Below, in pieces: positions 47,212-56,021 of a stretch of 64,000 nucleotides of DNA. Numbering within the stretch: position 1 is the first letter of the stretch; every line of letters starts with the position of its first letter. The stretch lies in the NCBI RefSeq assembly GCF_014650715.1, contig NZ_BMVM01000005.1, positions 124,001 to 188,000 of the forward strand, written 5' to 3'. The notes below the pieces were generated by a model, which was not told where the DNA came from, made no database searches, and saw only the letters and a list, made by a program, of their open reading frames with translations. The position numbers were made by a program, and so were the translations under genes. This DNA comes from Streptomyces bluensis. GTDB lineage: Bacteria > Actinomycetota > Actinomycetes > Streptomycetales > Streptomycetaceae.

Positions 47212-48405
47212 GTGTCGGGTTTCCGTTCCACGAGTTCCGGGCTGCGCGGGCTGCGGCCCGCCGCCTTCGGCGCGGATCCAGGCGGTGCGCGCCTGGAGCG
47301 GATCCGCAGGTCGCCGAATTTCGCGAACGGCGCGTTCGTGAACCCGGAGGGCACGCGTGTACGTCCGGCGGGTGGCGCCGCGCTCGACATGGCGAAGCGC
47401 TATCTCCGCAAGGAGGAGCGCGCCCTCCGCGCCCCGGCCGGCTCTGTGCCGTTGCACGCCACCACCCTGGCCGACCTGGCCGGGCCGCCGGTGAGCGGGC
47501 TGCGGCTGACCTGGATGGGGCACTCCAGCGTGCTCGCCGAGATCGACGGTCACCGCGTGCTCTTCGATCCCGTCTGGGGCGAGCGCTGCTCCCCGTTCGC
47601 CTTCGCCGGCCCCAGGCGGCTGCACCCGGTGCCGCTGCCGTTGGCCGCCCTCGGCCCCGTCGATGTCGTCGTCATCTCCCACGACCACTACGACCACCTC
47701 GACCTGCCCACCATCAAGTCCCTGGCCGGCACGGACACGCTGTTCACGGTGCCCCTCGGCGTCGGAGCCCACCTGGAGCACTGGGGCGTCTCCGAGACGC
47801 GGATACGCGAGCTGGACTGGACCGAGTCGACGAAGATCGGCGGCCTCACCCTGACGGCCACCCCGGCCCGCCACTTCTGCGGCCGCGGCCTGCGCAACGC
47901 CCAGCACACGCTCTGGGCCTCCTGGGCCGTCGCGGGCGAGACGCACCGGATCTACCACAGCGGCGACACCGGGTACTTCGAGGGCTTCAGGGACATCGGC
48001 GCCGAACACGGCCCCTTCGACGCCACGATGATCCAGATCGGCGCGTACAGCGAGTTCTGGCCGGACATCCACATGACCCCCGAGGAGGGCATGCGCACCC
48101 ACCTCGACCTCCAGGGCGGCAGCCCGGCCGGGGTGATGCTGCCGATCCACTGGGCGACGTTCAATCTGGCGCCCCACCCCTGGGCGGAGCCCGGGGAGTG
48201 GACCATGGCAGCAGGCGAGGCGGTGGGACAGGCTGTCGCCGCGCCCGTCCCCGGGCAGCCGTTCGAGCCTGCCGGAGATCTTCCGACGCGTCCGTGGTGG
48301 CGGGACCTGTCCCTGCCCCTGCCGCAGGACGGGAAGTGGCCCGTTCCGAAGATCGCTCCCGCCACGACGTCCGAGGGTGACCTCGACCTGGTGAGCGAGG
48401 CCTGA
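47212..48405 (+). CDS. MBL fold metallo-hydrolase (NAPE-PLD/UlaG-like)
   Basis: Metallo-beta-lactamase-fold hydrolase of 397 residues. Metal motif ISHDHYDHLDL (HxHxDH), a further His in ATPARHFCGRG, Asp in YHSGDTGYF and a final His in LPIHWATFNL. The N-terminal 60 residues (RLERIRRSPNFANGAFVNPE) match the N-acyl-phosphatidylethanolamine phospholipase D-like subgroup. GTG 47212 is 5 nt after AGGAGG; GTG 47206 would lie inside that site. Substrate unknown. Confidence 0.9.
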   Translation: MSGFRSTSSGLRGLRPAAFGADPGGARLERIRRSPNFANGAFVNPEGTRVRPAGGAALDMAKRYLRKEERALRAPAGSVPLHATTLADLAGPPVSGLRLTWMGHSSVLAEIDGHRVLFDPVWGERCSPFAFAGPRRLHPVPLPLAALGPVDVVVISHDHYDHLDLPTIKSLAGTDTLFTVPLGVGAHLEHWGVSETRIRELDWTESTKIGGLTLTATPARHFCGRGLRNAQHTLWASWAVAGETHRIYHSGDTGYFEGFRDIGAEHGPFDATMIQIGAYSEFWPDIHMTPEEGMRTHLDLQGGSPAGVMLPIHWATFNLAPHPWAEPGEWTMAAGEAVGQAVAAPVPGQPFEPAGDLPTRPWWRDLSLPLPQDGKWPVPKIAPATTSEGDLDLVSEA

Positions 48406-48573
48406 CCGACACCACGTTCGGCGCGGATGCTCCCGCACGCCGGGGCGGGAACGGAACGGGAACGGCTTCCGGGACAGTCAAGGCGTCCCGGATCGACGCA
48501 GGAGCCGGCGTATCGAGTCGACCAGTTCCCGGCGACCGGGGCCTCGTTCCCCGACAAGTGAGGAGACAGTGCC

Positions 48574-48825
48574 GTGCCCGTGGTGACGGTGGACTGGTGG
48601 AAAGGCAACGACCGACAGAAACGAGCCGATCTCGTGGATGAGCTGACGTCGACTCTCGCACGCATCGCGGGATGCCCCAGGGAGGCTGTGACGGTCCTCG
48701 TGCGGGATGTGGAGCAGGACCACTGGGGTCGCGGCGGCCTCCTCGCCGACGAGCCCAGCGAGGCGCCGACGGACAGCGAGGAGCCGCCGCAGCGGGCTCG
48801 TTCCGTGCTCACGGAGAGCCGCTGA
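48574..48825 (+). CDS. Tautomerase family protein (4-oxalocrotonate tautomerase-like)
   Basis: Small enzyme of 83 residues whose mature N terminus would be Pro (MPVVTVDWWKGNDRQKRADL), the catalytic base of the tautomerase superfamily. The first 60 residues match the fold; the Glu/Pro/Ser-rich tail is extra. GTG 48574 follows GTGAGGAGACAGTGCC. A large hairpin follows directly after the stop. Confidence 0.8.
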   Translation: MPVVTVDWWKGNDRQKRADLVDELTSTLARIAGCPREAVTVLVRDVEQDHWGRGGLLADEPSEAPTDSEEPPQRARSVLTESR

Positions 48826-48832
48826 GGGACAC

Positions 48833-48895
48833 GCGGGCGGACACGGTCGGTGGCCGACGGCACCATGCCGTCGGCCACCGACCGTCTCCGCCCGC
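48833..48895 (+). terminator. 30-bp-stem hairpin after the tautomerase gene
   Basis: Arms 48833-48862 and 48866-48895 are complementary at 29 of 30 positions around the 3-nt loop CCA, beginning 8 nt after the stop codon. Very stable terminator, unusually long. The 750 bp from here to the SARP gene contain no ORF that I could support; the stretch has Arg/Pro-rich chance frames only and presumably includes the regulator promoter. Confidence 0.75.
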
Positions 48896-49643
48896 GGTGC
48901 CTGCGGTGTGGGCCGGGCAGCGCGGGGTCTCCTCCCCGGGTGCCCGAGACCACACCCGGAGGCCCGAATCGGGTACGACACGGAGACGGGAACAACGCCA
49001 CGCGTCACCCGCGGCCCCAGACGTCGCGGGCGCCGGGCGGCCCCAGGCTTGAGGCCCGCACGCGGCGGAGCGTTCCCAGGCGCCGAGTGACGCGCAGGGC
49101 AAGCACCCGCGTGTCATCCGGGCGCCCTGGTCATCAGGCAGTCACCCTGTGCCCGAACGGCCAGTGTGCGCCGGACAGGGTGTGCGTGTCTCCGCTCGCC
49201 AGGGAGAGCACGGGCTGTGGGCGTGGGTGAAGGACAACACAAAGTGACCAGTGCTGCTCCAGGGGCGTCGGCCCTCCGGACGTCCTGGTCGCTGTGCGGG
49301 GACCGAACCGGGCCACTGCCGGCAGGACCTCGCGGCCGTCGGCCGGGAGGTCTTTCCCGCCCCGCGGTCCCCTGCTCGCCGCGCGGCACGGAACCGGCGC
49401 AGGGCACCAGGAACACGTGTCCGATACCTGATGCGCTCCGCCCCCGCAGCCTATGAAGACACGCCAAGACGCGACGGTCAGTGCGCATCCTGGGTCAGAA
49501 TGTGACCGTCGCTGACGGCCGTCCCGTGCCGTGCCCTGCATGAGGTGAAGGACCTGGACGGCCGTAGCCGGTTCCGCCGCGCGGTCCTCCCGTGCAGGCG
49601 CGCGGTTCCGGGGGCGGCCGCCCCGGAACCGAGGAGAGGACAT

Positions 49644-52600
49644 GTGCCAATGCCGCACAGCGCGCCGATACGCCTTCGGATCCTTGGCTCCGTCGAGTGT
49701 TGGGACGGGGACGAGCGCGTACAACTCGGCGGACCCGTCAGCGAACGCGTCCTCGTGACACTGCTTCTTGAGCCACAGCGCGTCCTGCCGGTGCACCGGC
49801 TCGTCGAGGCCGTCTGGGACGAGGACGCCCCCGCGACCGCGGCCCACCAGGTACGCAAGGCCGTCGCCGAACTGCGTCAGCGCATCCCCGGCGGACGCGA
49901 CCTGATCGTCACCGACGGGCCCGGTTACCGCGCCGCCGTCAGACCCGAACAGCTCGACCTGCTCCAGTTCACCGAGGCACTGCGCAGGGCCCGGGAACAC
50001 GCGGCCGCCGGCCAGGCCGCGGACGCCGCCGCGCTCCTGCGCGAAGCCATCGCCCTGTGGCGCGGACCAGTGCTCTCCGGAAACGGCGGCGCGGTCGTCG
50101 ACGCCGCCTCCGCCGCCCTGGAGGAGCGGCGCCTCACCGCCGTCGAGCAGCTCTTCGACCTCAGACTGGAGGCCGGAGAGGCCCCCGAACTGGTCGCCGA
50201 GATCCGCGAGGCCATCGGCGGGAGTCCGCTGCGCGAAACCCTGCGCGGTCAGCTCATGCTCGCCCTGTACCGCTCGGGCCGTCAGGCCGAGGCACTCGCC
50301 GAGTACGGCACGATCCGCACCGTACTCGACGAGGAACTCGGCATCGAGCCCGGCGACGCCCTGCGCGACCTGCACCAGGCCATCCTGCGCAACGACCCCG
50401 CGCTGGCCGTCCCCGCCACGGCCCCCACCGCACCGCCGGTGGTGACGGACAGCCGCTCCACCCTGCCCTACGACCTGCACGACTTCACCGGCCGCGAGGA
50501 GGAACTGAACAAACTCATCGGCTTCGTCGAAGACGCCACCGGCTCCGGACCGCTCATCGTCGCCATCGACGGGATGGGCGGCAGCGGCAAGACCTCCCTC
50601 GCCGTCCGTGCCGCGCACCGCCTCACCGACCGGTATCCCGACGCCCAGCTCCACCTCGACCTGCGCGGCTACACCCCGGGCGAGGAACCGCTCAGCCCGG
50701 CCGCCGCCGCCGAGGCGCTGCTGCGCATGCTCGGGGTGCCGGGTGAGCGCATTCCCGACGACCCCGAGGGCCGCATCGCGTTATGGCGCTCCACCATGAT
50801 CCGGCACCGGATGATCCTCCTCCTCGACAACGTCGTCGACGAGGGACAGGTGAAACCGCTGCTCGCCTCACCGACCGGCACGGTCGTCCTGGTCACCAGC
50901 CGCGCCCTGCTCGTGGACCTCGACGCGGCGCACTCCGTCTCCCTGGGCACCATGGCACCGCAGGACAGCACCGCACTGATCGTCAGCGTCATCGGGGAGC
51001 GCCGGGCCGAGGCGGAAACGGAGGCCGTCGCCGAACTGGCCGACCTCAGCGGACACCTGCCGCTCGCCCTGCGCATCGCCGCGGCCAGGCTGCGCAAACG
51101 CCCCCGCTGGACCGTGCGCTACCTCGTCGACCGGCTGCGCGACGACGCCCACCGCCTCGCCGAACTCAGCGCCGGCGAACGCAGCGTGGAAGTGACGCTG
51201 CGGCTCTCCTACGAGGGGCTGGACGCCGGATACCGCAAGGCGTTCCGGCTCCTGGGCCAGCACCCGGGCGCCGACCTCGACGTCTACACGGCTGCCGCCC
51301 TGCTGGACATGGGGGTCCGGGACTCGGAGGAGGTTCTGGAGTACCTCCTGGACATGCATCTCGTCCAGCAGCACGAGCCGGGCCGCTACGCCTTCCACGA
51401 CCTCGTCCGCAGCTTCGCCCACGTGCTGTCGCGGGCCCGGAGCTCCGGCGGCACCGGTGAGTTCAGCGACGAGGCGGCGGGCGCCGTGCGCCGGCTGCTG
51501 GAGTTCTCCCTGGCGGCCTCGGACGCCGCCTGCGACCTGCTCTTCCCGGGCAGGGTACGGATGGCGCGCCCGGAGTCGTCGTTCCGGCCGGAGCTGGCGC
51601 CGCTGGCGGGGGCGGAAGCCGCCCGCGACTGGTTCGAACGCGAACAGGACGGCCTGCTCGCGGCGATCGCCCTGGCCTTCCGGCGGGGTTTCGACCGCGA
51701 GGTCGCCCTGCTCGCGGCGAACGTCGTGTTCCACCTGGACCTGCGGGGCAGGCTCGACGAGTTCCTGGAGCTGTGCCGCACCGCTGTCGCCGCGGCCCGC
51801 CGACTGGACGAACCGGTCCTGCTGCGGCTGAGCCTGTCCAACCTGTCGGTGGCCTGCTGGAAACGCGGACGGTTCGAGGACGGCATAACGGCGGCGGTGG
51901 AGGCCCACCAGCTCGCCGTCGACCTCGGCGACCGGCGAGGACAGGCCAAGGACACCGGCGTCCTCGGCCTGCTGCTCGCCACGACCGGCCGTTTCGACGA
52001 GGCGCTGTCCCGGCTGGAACAGTCGATCGCTCTCAAACGCGAACTCGGCGCCGAGCGCGCCGAGGCGGAGTCACTGTCGAACATCAGCGGCGTCCACATG
52101 GAGCGCGGCGACTTCGATGACGCGGTGCGGGCCGCGACCCGTTCGGTGGAACTCGCCCGCGAACTCGGCGCTGTGGAGAAGGAACTCGTGGGGATGAGCG
52201 ATCTCGCTCAGATCCAGTTGGCGATGGGCGACGTCGAAGCTGCCGCAAGGACGCTGGCGCAGGCCCGCGAACGGGCTCCCGGCGTTCTTCCCCCGGCCGA
52301 ACGGGCGCTTCAGCTCATCCTCTCCGCGGAGGCCGAGAGCCGGCACGGACGGTGGGAACGGGCGCTCCAGTGGGCGGAGGAGGCCCTCGCCACCAAGGGA
52401 TTGGAGGATGCTCCGGTGCGGGAGGCCACGGTCTGGAACACCGCCGGGCGTGTCTTCCACCGCAACGGCGACCACCAGCGGGCGCTGAGCCTGCACCGGC
52501 AGGCCCATGGCTCGGCGGCTCGGCTGGGCCACCGTGTGGAAGAGGCGTACGCCCTGGACGGCATGGCGGCCGCCCTGACCGCGCTGGACGAGGTCGAGAG

Positions 52601-52673
52601 GGCCGCCGAGCAGGGTGCCGCCGCCGAGGCAGCCTTCCGGGCCATGGGGATCCCCGGCCGCTTCCGCCGCTGA
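49644..52673 (+). CDS. AfsR/SARP family transcriptional regulator (BTAD, NB-ARC, TPR)
   Basis: Large pathway-type activator of 1009 residues. Residues 5-95 form an OmpR-type winged helix (IRLRILGSVECWDGDERVQL), 100-245 the bacterial transcriptional activation domain (ALWRGPVLSG ... LYRSGRQAEALAEYGTIRTV), and a nucleotide-binding NB-ARC domain follows with Walker A GMGGSGKTS at 310-318 and LLLDNVVDE as Walker B. The C-terminal 350 residues contain TPR repeats (GRFDEALSRLEQSIALKREL). It lies at the edge of the biosynthetic cluster and is the obvious candidate activator. GTG 49644 or ATG 49650 after GAGGAGAGG. Confidence 0.92.
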   Translation: MPMPHSAPIRLRILGSVECWDGDERVQLGGPVSERVLVTLLLEPQRVLPVHRLVEAVWDEDAPATAAHQVRKAVAELRQRIPGGRDLIVTDGPGYRAAVRPEQLDLLQFTEALRRAREHAAAGQAADAAALLREAIALWRGPVLSGNGGAVVDAASAALEERRLTAVEQLFDLRLEAGEAPELVAEIREAIGGSPLRETLRGQLMLALYRSGRQAEALAEYGTIRTVLDEELGIEPGDALRDLHQAILRNDPALAVPATAPTAPPVVTDSRSTLPYDLHDFTGREEELNKLIGFVEDATGSGPLIVAIDGMGGSGKTSLAVRAAHRLTDRYPDAQLHLDLRGYTPGEEPLSPAAAAEALLRMLGVPGERIPDDPEGRIALWRSTMIRHRMILLLDNVVDEGQVKPLLASPTGTVVLVTSRALLVDLDAAHSVSLGTMAPQDSTALIVSVIGERRAEAETEAVAELADLSGHLPLALRIAAARLRKRPRWTVRYLVDRLRDDAHRLAELSAGERSVEVTLRLSYEGLDAGYRKAFRLLGQHPGADLDVYTAAALLDMGVRDSEEVLEYLLDMHLVQQHEPGRYAFHDLVRSFAHVLSRARSSGGTGEFSDEAAGAVRRLLEFSLAASDAACDLLFPGRVRMARPESSFRPELAPLAGAEAARDWFEREQDGLLAAIALAFRRGFDREVALLAANVVFHLDLRGRLDEFLELCRTAVAAARRLDEPVLLRLSLSNLSVACWKRGRFEDGITAAVEAHQLAVDLGDRRGQAKDTGVLGLLLATTGRFDEALSRLEQSIALKRELGAERAEAESLSNISGVHMERGDFDDAVRAATRSVELARELGAVEKELVGMSDLAQIQLAMGDVEAAARTLAQARERAPGVLPPAERALQLILSAEAESRHGRWERALQWAEEALATKGLEDAPVREATVWNTAGRVFHRNGDHQRALSLHRQAHGSAARLGHRVEEAYALDGMAAALTALDEVERAAEQGAAAEAAFRAMGIPGRFRR

Positions 52674-52707
52674 GACCGACCGCTTCCGCTCACCGGCCCC
52701 AACGCCA

Positions 52708-52748
52708 CGTGCCGATGCCCGCCGTGATGGACGGCGGGCATCGGCACG
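52708..52748. terminator. Bidirectional terminator between SARP and DEGPN genes
   Basis: CGTGCCGATGCCCGCCGT (52708-52725) is perfectly complementary over 18 bp to 52731-52748, with a 5-nt loop GATGG. It lies between two convergent stops (52673 and 52783). Confidence 0.8.
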
Positions 52749-52782
52749 AGGGGAACCGTGAGTGGCCGGTCCGGGCCGGCGG

Positions 52783-53283
52783 TCAGACGGCGACGGTGAT
52801 GACGTTGGGGCCTTCGTCGCCGTTGGTTCCGGTGGTGATGACGTTGGGGCCTTCGTCGCCGTTGGTTCCGGTGGTGATGACGTTGGGGCCTTCGTCGCCG
52901 TTGGTTCCGGTGGTGATGACGTTGGGGCCTTCGTCGCCGTTCGTTCCGGTGGTGATGACGTTGGGGCCTTCGTCGCCGTTCGTTCCGGCCGTGACGATGT
53001 TCGGGCCTTCGTCGCCGTTCGTTCCGGCCGTGACGATGTTCGGGCCTTCGTCGCCGTTCGTTCCGGCCGTGATGACGTTCGGGCCTTCGTCGCCGTTCGT
53101 TCCCGTCGTGACGACGTTCGGGCCCTCGTCCGTGGCGAGCGTGAGGCTTGAGACGAGGTTCGGGCCCTCGTCCGAGGCGGGAACCGCCCCGGACGTCCCG
53201 GTGGCGAGGCCGGCTGCGAGGGCCAGGGTGAGCGCGGCGGAAGCGAGGAAGCCCGTCGTCGTGCCGATGACCTTGCTGCTCAT
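52783..53283 (-). CDS. Secreted DEGPN tandem-repeat protein
   Basis: Protein of 166 residues that I do not recognise. A signal peptide (TGFLASAALTLALAAGLATG) is cleaved near residue 35. The rest is ten copies of DEGPN, mostly in 13-residue units DEGPNVITTGTNG or DEGPNIVTAGTNG; the first spacing is 14. There are no Cys, Lys, Arg or aromatic residues in the repeats. Acidic residues alternate regularly with Thr, a composition that could bind cations or serve as a substrate for ester or amide cross-linking. ATG 53283 was chosen for the clean signal peptide. It is downstream of the ATP-grasp gene on the same strand (197-bp gap). Confidence 0.8.
   Translation of the reverse strand: MSSKVIGTTTGFLASAALTLALAAGLATGTSGAVPASDEGPNLVSSLTLATDEGPNVVTTGTNGDEGPNVITAGTNGDEGPNIVTAGTNGDEGPNIVTAGTNGDEGPNVITTGTNGDEGPNVITTGTNGDEGPNVITTGTNGDEGPNVITTGTNGDEGPNVITVAV
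52801..53172 (-). repeat. 39-bp tandem repeats encoding DEGPN units
   Basis: Unit boundaries recur at 52801, 52840, 52879, 52918 and so on every 39 bp, with one 42-bp step near 53116-53158. Copies nearest the 3' end of the gene are identical at the DNA level, while those near the signal peptide have diverged, which suggests recent expansion at the C-terminal end. Confidence 0.9.
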
Positions 53284-53480
53284 GATGCCTGCCTGCCTTC
53301 TGTCGTCGGTCTGCGGTGCTGACAGGAAGAAGGTCGCGCCGAGCGCTCCCGCACTGTTCCGCATCCGTTACCGGCAGACAGGCACTGGTGGGGAATCGCT
53401 CGGGAACCCGATCGGTGTGCCGGCCGCGCACCCACGTACCGACGCTTCCCGGCGCCCACCGCGCCCCTGGGGGCGAGTCG

Positions 53481-54677
53481 TCACAGGGGCTCCGACCGCG
53501 GACTCACCTCGGCGTGCAGCAGCCGCTGCGCCTCCGCGACGGTCTGCGCGGCGTCGTGGGCCGACGCCGCGGTCAGCATGACGTAGCCCTCCGCGCCGCA
53601 CCCGGCGCGCGGTATGTCGTCTCCTGACGTGTACGGGAAGTGCACCTCGTGCATACCGGGCAGCTCTGACACCGCTTCCAGCCCCCACACCGACAACAGC
53701 CGCCCTGTCGGCAGCCGGTAGAAGACCACGGCCGCACAGCGGTCGGCGGTGGGCGGCTGCACGGGTTTGCCGGTCAGAGCCTGGACGAGCTCCGCCTCCG
53801 CGCAGAAGCCCGTCGCGAGTTCGATCAGCGAGGCCACGGGTTCGTCCGGGTACCGAGCCTGGGAACGCACCACCCGCGGCCCGTTCGCCGTGAGCACGAC
53901 CACGGTGTAGGCGAAGCCGAACTCGTACCCGGCGAGATCGAGCAGTTCCGTCGTGATCGCCCGTGCCTCTGCCTCGTCGCGTTCCCCGAGGGGCGCCGGG
54001 AACAGAGAACCGCTGCGCGCGGGCCAGGCACCGCGCAGTGCCACGATGCCCACCACCCGGTGCATTCCGTCGACCGTGAGCGTGACGACGCCGAACTCCG
54101 GCCCCTGCAAGTACTCCTCCACCAGGTAGGAGTGCTCACCGGGCGTTTCCACCGGACGGACGGCGGAGTCCTGGGAGAGCGGCGCCAGCGGGCGCACGGT
54201 GACCGGGGCGCCGATCTCTTCGACGGCGTCGGGCAGTTCCCGCGCGGTGCGGGCCCGGGCGGCCGCCACATACGAGTGCCGGCTGCCGTTGAGCAGGGCC
54301 CGCATCGCCGCGGGCTCACCCAACAGGCGTGCCGCGTCGGGTGGGTTGGGGCACACCCCCAGCCGGGCTGCGGTCTCCGTGACGGCGGGCAGTTCGGCCG
54401 AGCCCGCGGAGGCCAGCAGCCGCTCCGTGCCGTACCGCCGTACCGACGCCTCGATCGCCTTGGTCACCGCGGCGTCGTCCGTGAAGTCGACGAGGTCCAC
54501 CGGCACGGGAGGCAGGGTGCCGTCGTGGGGCTGGTGCGCGTCGGCGAGTACCCGTACGCCGAATCCCGCCGCGACGGCCTCGTGGGCCAGACGCGGCGAG
54601 GGACAGACCAGCAGCAGTCGCTGCGGAGCGCGGTCCGGAGGAGGGTGCTCTTGGCGGCGCTCGTCTGTCTCGCTCAT
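53481..54677 (-). CDS. ATP-grasp domain protein with altered catalytic residues
   Basis: Protein of 398 residues with the ATP-grasp layout of amino-acid ligases and carbamoyl-phosphate-synthase-like enzymes: N-terminal Rossmann-like domain, VEEYLQGPEFGVVTLTVDG, and a final GFAYTVVVL ... ELATGFCAEAELVQALTG. Key positions differ from active enzymes: the metal-binding Glu and Asn of the usual IExNxR are R271 and Q273 (VVRSQARYPDE), and the first lysine is Arg (VTVRPLAPL). It may be a pseudo-enzyme, scaffold or altered ligase. GAGGAGCC precedes ATG 54677. It transcribes towards the DEGPN gene. Confidence 0.8.
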   Translation of the reverse strand: MSETDERRQEHPPPDRAPQRLLLVCPSPRLAHEAVAAGFGVRVLADAHQPHDGTLPPVPVDLVDFTDDAAVTKAIEASVRRYGTERLLASAGSAELPAVTETAARLGVCPNPPDAARLLGEPAAMRALLNGSRHSYVAAARARTARELPDAVEEIGAPVTVRPLAPLSQDSAVRPVETPGEHSYLVEEYLQGPEFGVVTLTVDGMHRVVGIVALRGAWPARSGSLFPAPLGERDEAEARAITTELLDLAGYEFGFAYTVVVLTANGPRVVRSQARYPDEPVASLIELATGFCAEAELVQALTGKPVQPPTADRCAAVVFYRLPTGRLLSVWGLEAVSELPGMHEVHFPYTSGDDIPRAGCGAEGYVMLTAASAHDAAQTVAEAQRLLHAEVSPRSEPL

Positions 54678-55093
54678 GGGTGGCTCCTCGTCTTTCGGCG
54701 GTGGGCGGGGTGCGGCATGCGTCGCGCTGCCGGCTGTCCCACGCGGCCGGGAGTTGATGATGGGTACCTGCTGTGGATGTCTGTTCGTGCGTCACCGGGT
54801 CGCTCCTGAGGAGTCGTTCCTGAGGATTCGCTCGTGCGGATCGTGCCCGCGTGTGGCACCGGTGCGCACCGGGATCGTCCCGCCGGCCGTTCCCGAACTC
54901 CTCCCCGCGCGTTCCCCGCGTAGTCCCCGTCCGTTCCCGGTGATCCGGGATGGGGGCGGTCCCGTACCGGTGGCCGGGGAACCGTTGGGGAAGGGAACGG
55001 GAACGGGCGCCGCGAAGCTCTCTTCGAGACCTGGACCAGGCCGGCGGCCGTCAGGCTCCCCTTCCTGGAGGGGAGAGGGACGCCAGCCCGCTT

Positions 55094-55189
55094 CCAGGAA
55101 GACCGGAAGACCAGGAAGACCAGGAAGACCTGGAAATCCAGGAAGAACAGCGAAGACCAGGACATCCGGAAGTCCAGGAAGACCTGGAC
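55094..55189 (+). repeat. Short 9-bp repeats (CCAGGAAGA) upstream of cysE
   Basis: CCAGGAAGA recurs five or more times at 9-bp steps and then in broken form. The 580 bp between the ATP-grasp start and cysE otherwise hold the divergent promoters. In one frame the repeats read EDQEDQEDLEIQEEQ and continue with high GC3 into cysE (see findings); no convincing start codon was found. Confidence 0.7.
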
Positions 55190-55259
55190 GCAGCCTTCAG
55201 CGCCGTCGGCTCGGCATCGTCCGACGGCTGTCACCTCCCCGCCCTCGACTGGAGCCCCG

Positions 55260-55955
55260 ATGAACGCCATTTCGAAGGAGCCCGCCTCTGTACTGCCCTT
55301 CCGCCCACCCGCCGGGCCCGGCACACGCTCCGCGACACCGACCGCCACCCCACCGGACCTCACCCGTATGGGGCTGCTGCGCCTGATGCGTGAAGACCTG
55401 GACGTCGTCGTCGAGCGGGATCCCTCCGTCCGCGGCCGTCGGGAGGCGGTACTGCACCCCGCGCTCACCGCCCTGTGGACGCACCGGATAGCGCACCGTC
55501 TGCACACCGCAGGCCGACGGCTGCCGGCCCGCCTCCTCGCCCGCTGGGCCCGGCGGGTCACCGCCGTGGAGATCCACCCCGGAGCCGTGCTGGGCCGCCG
55601 CGTGTTCATCGACCACGGGGCCGCCGTGGTCATCGGCGAGACCTGCACGATCGGTGACGACGTGACGATCTACCACCAGGTGACGCTCGGCGCGGTCGGC
55701 TGGTGGAGCGACAACCGCAGGCCGGAGGGCGCACGCCGGCACCCGGTGGTGGGCCGCAACGTCATTCTCGGCACCAACGCCACCGTGCTGGGCCCCGTGA
55801 CCGTCGGCGACGACGCGATCATCGGCGCTCAGGCGCTGGTCAACAAGGACGTACCCGACGGGATGCGGATGCTGGCGGCGACCGCCTCCGGGCGCCCGCC
55901 GGGCCGCCCGGCCGAGGACGACATCGCGAGCATCGCCTCGGCGGGCTCCTGGTAG
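55260..55955 (+). CDS. cysE: Serine O-acetyltransferase-like hexapeptide-repeat enzyme
   Basis: Left-handed beta-helix acyltransferase of 231 residues, forming O-acetylserine from serine and acetyl-CoA. The CysE core is visible: HRIAHRLHTAGRRLPARLLA, EIHPGAVLGRRVFIDHGAAV (catalytic Asp/His), GETCTIGDDVTIYHQVTLG and GRNVILGTNATVLGPVTVGD. Paired with the cysteine-synthase-like gene 66 bp downstream it probably feeds a beta-substituted alanine into the cluster rather than bulk cysteine. The N-terminal 35 residues are disordered. Confidence 0.88.
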   Translation: MNAISKEPASVLPFRPPAGPGTRSATPTATPPDLTRMGLLRLMREDLDVVVERDPSVRGRREAVLHPALTALWTHRIAHRLHTAGRRLPARLLARWARRVTAVEIHPGAVLGRRVFIDHGAAVVIGETCTIGDDVTIYHQVTLGAVGWWSDNRRPEGARRHPVVGRNVILGTNATVLGPVTVGDDAIIGAQALVNKDVPDGMRMLAATASGRPPGRPAEDDIASIASAGSW

Positions 55956-56021
55956 CCCGCCCTCACCCGGCATTCCCCCTCCACCGCTCACGCCCACCGC
56001 TCACGACGAGGAATCAAGCCC

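Noticed and set aside
48896..49540. Short plus and minus frames between the tautomerase and SARP genes
   Set aside because: Arg/Pro/Cys-rich with no GC3 bias in any frame and no domain-like sequence; treated as non-coding.
52801..53172. CRISPR-like array of evenly spaced repeats
   Set aside because: The whole 39-bp unit repeats with no unique spacers, and it translates as a regular 13-residue repeat with a signal peptide in front.
54199..55263. Frame ending in ATGA at the cysE start with collagen-like GRPGRPG repeats
   Set aside because: Codon third positions are not GC-rich there; the overlap with the cysE ATG is probably chance.
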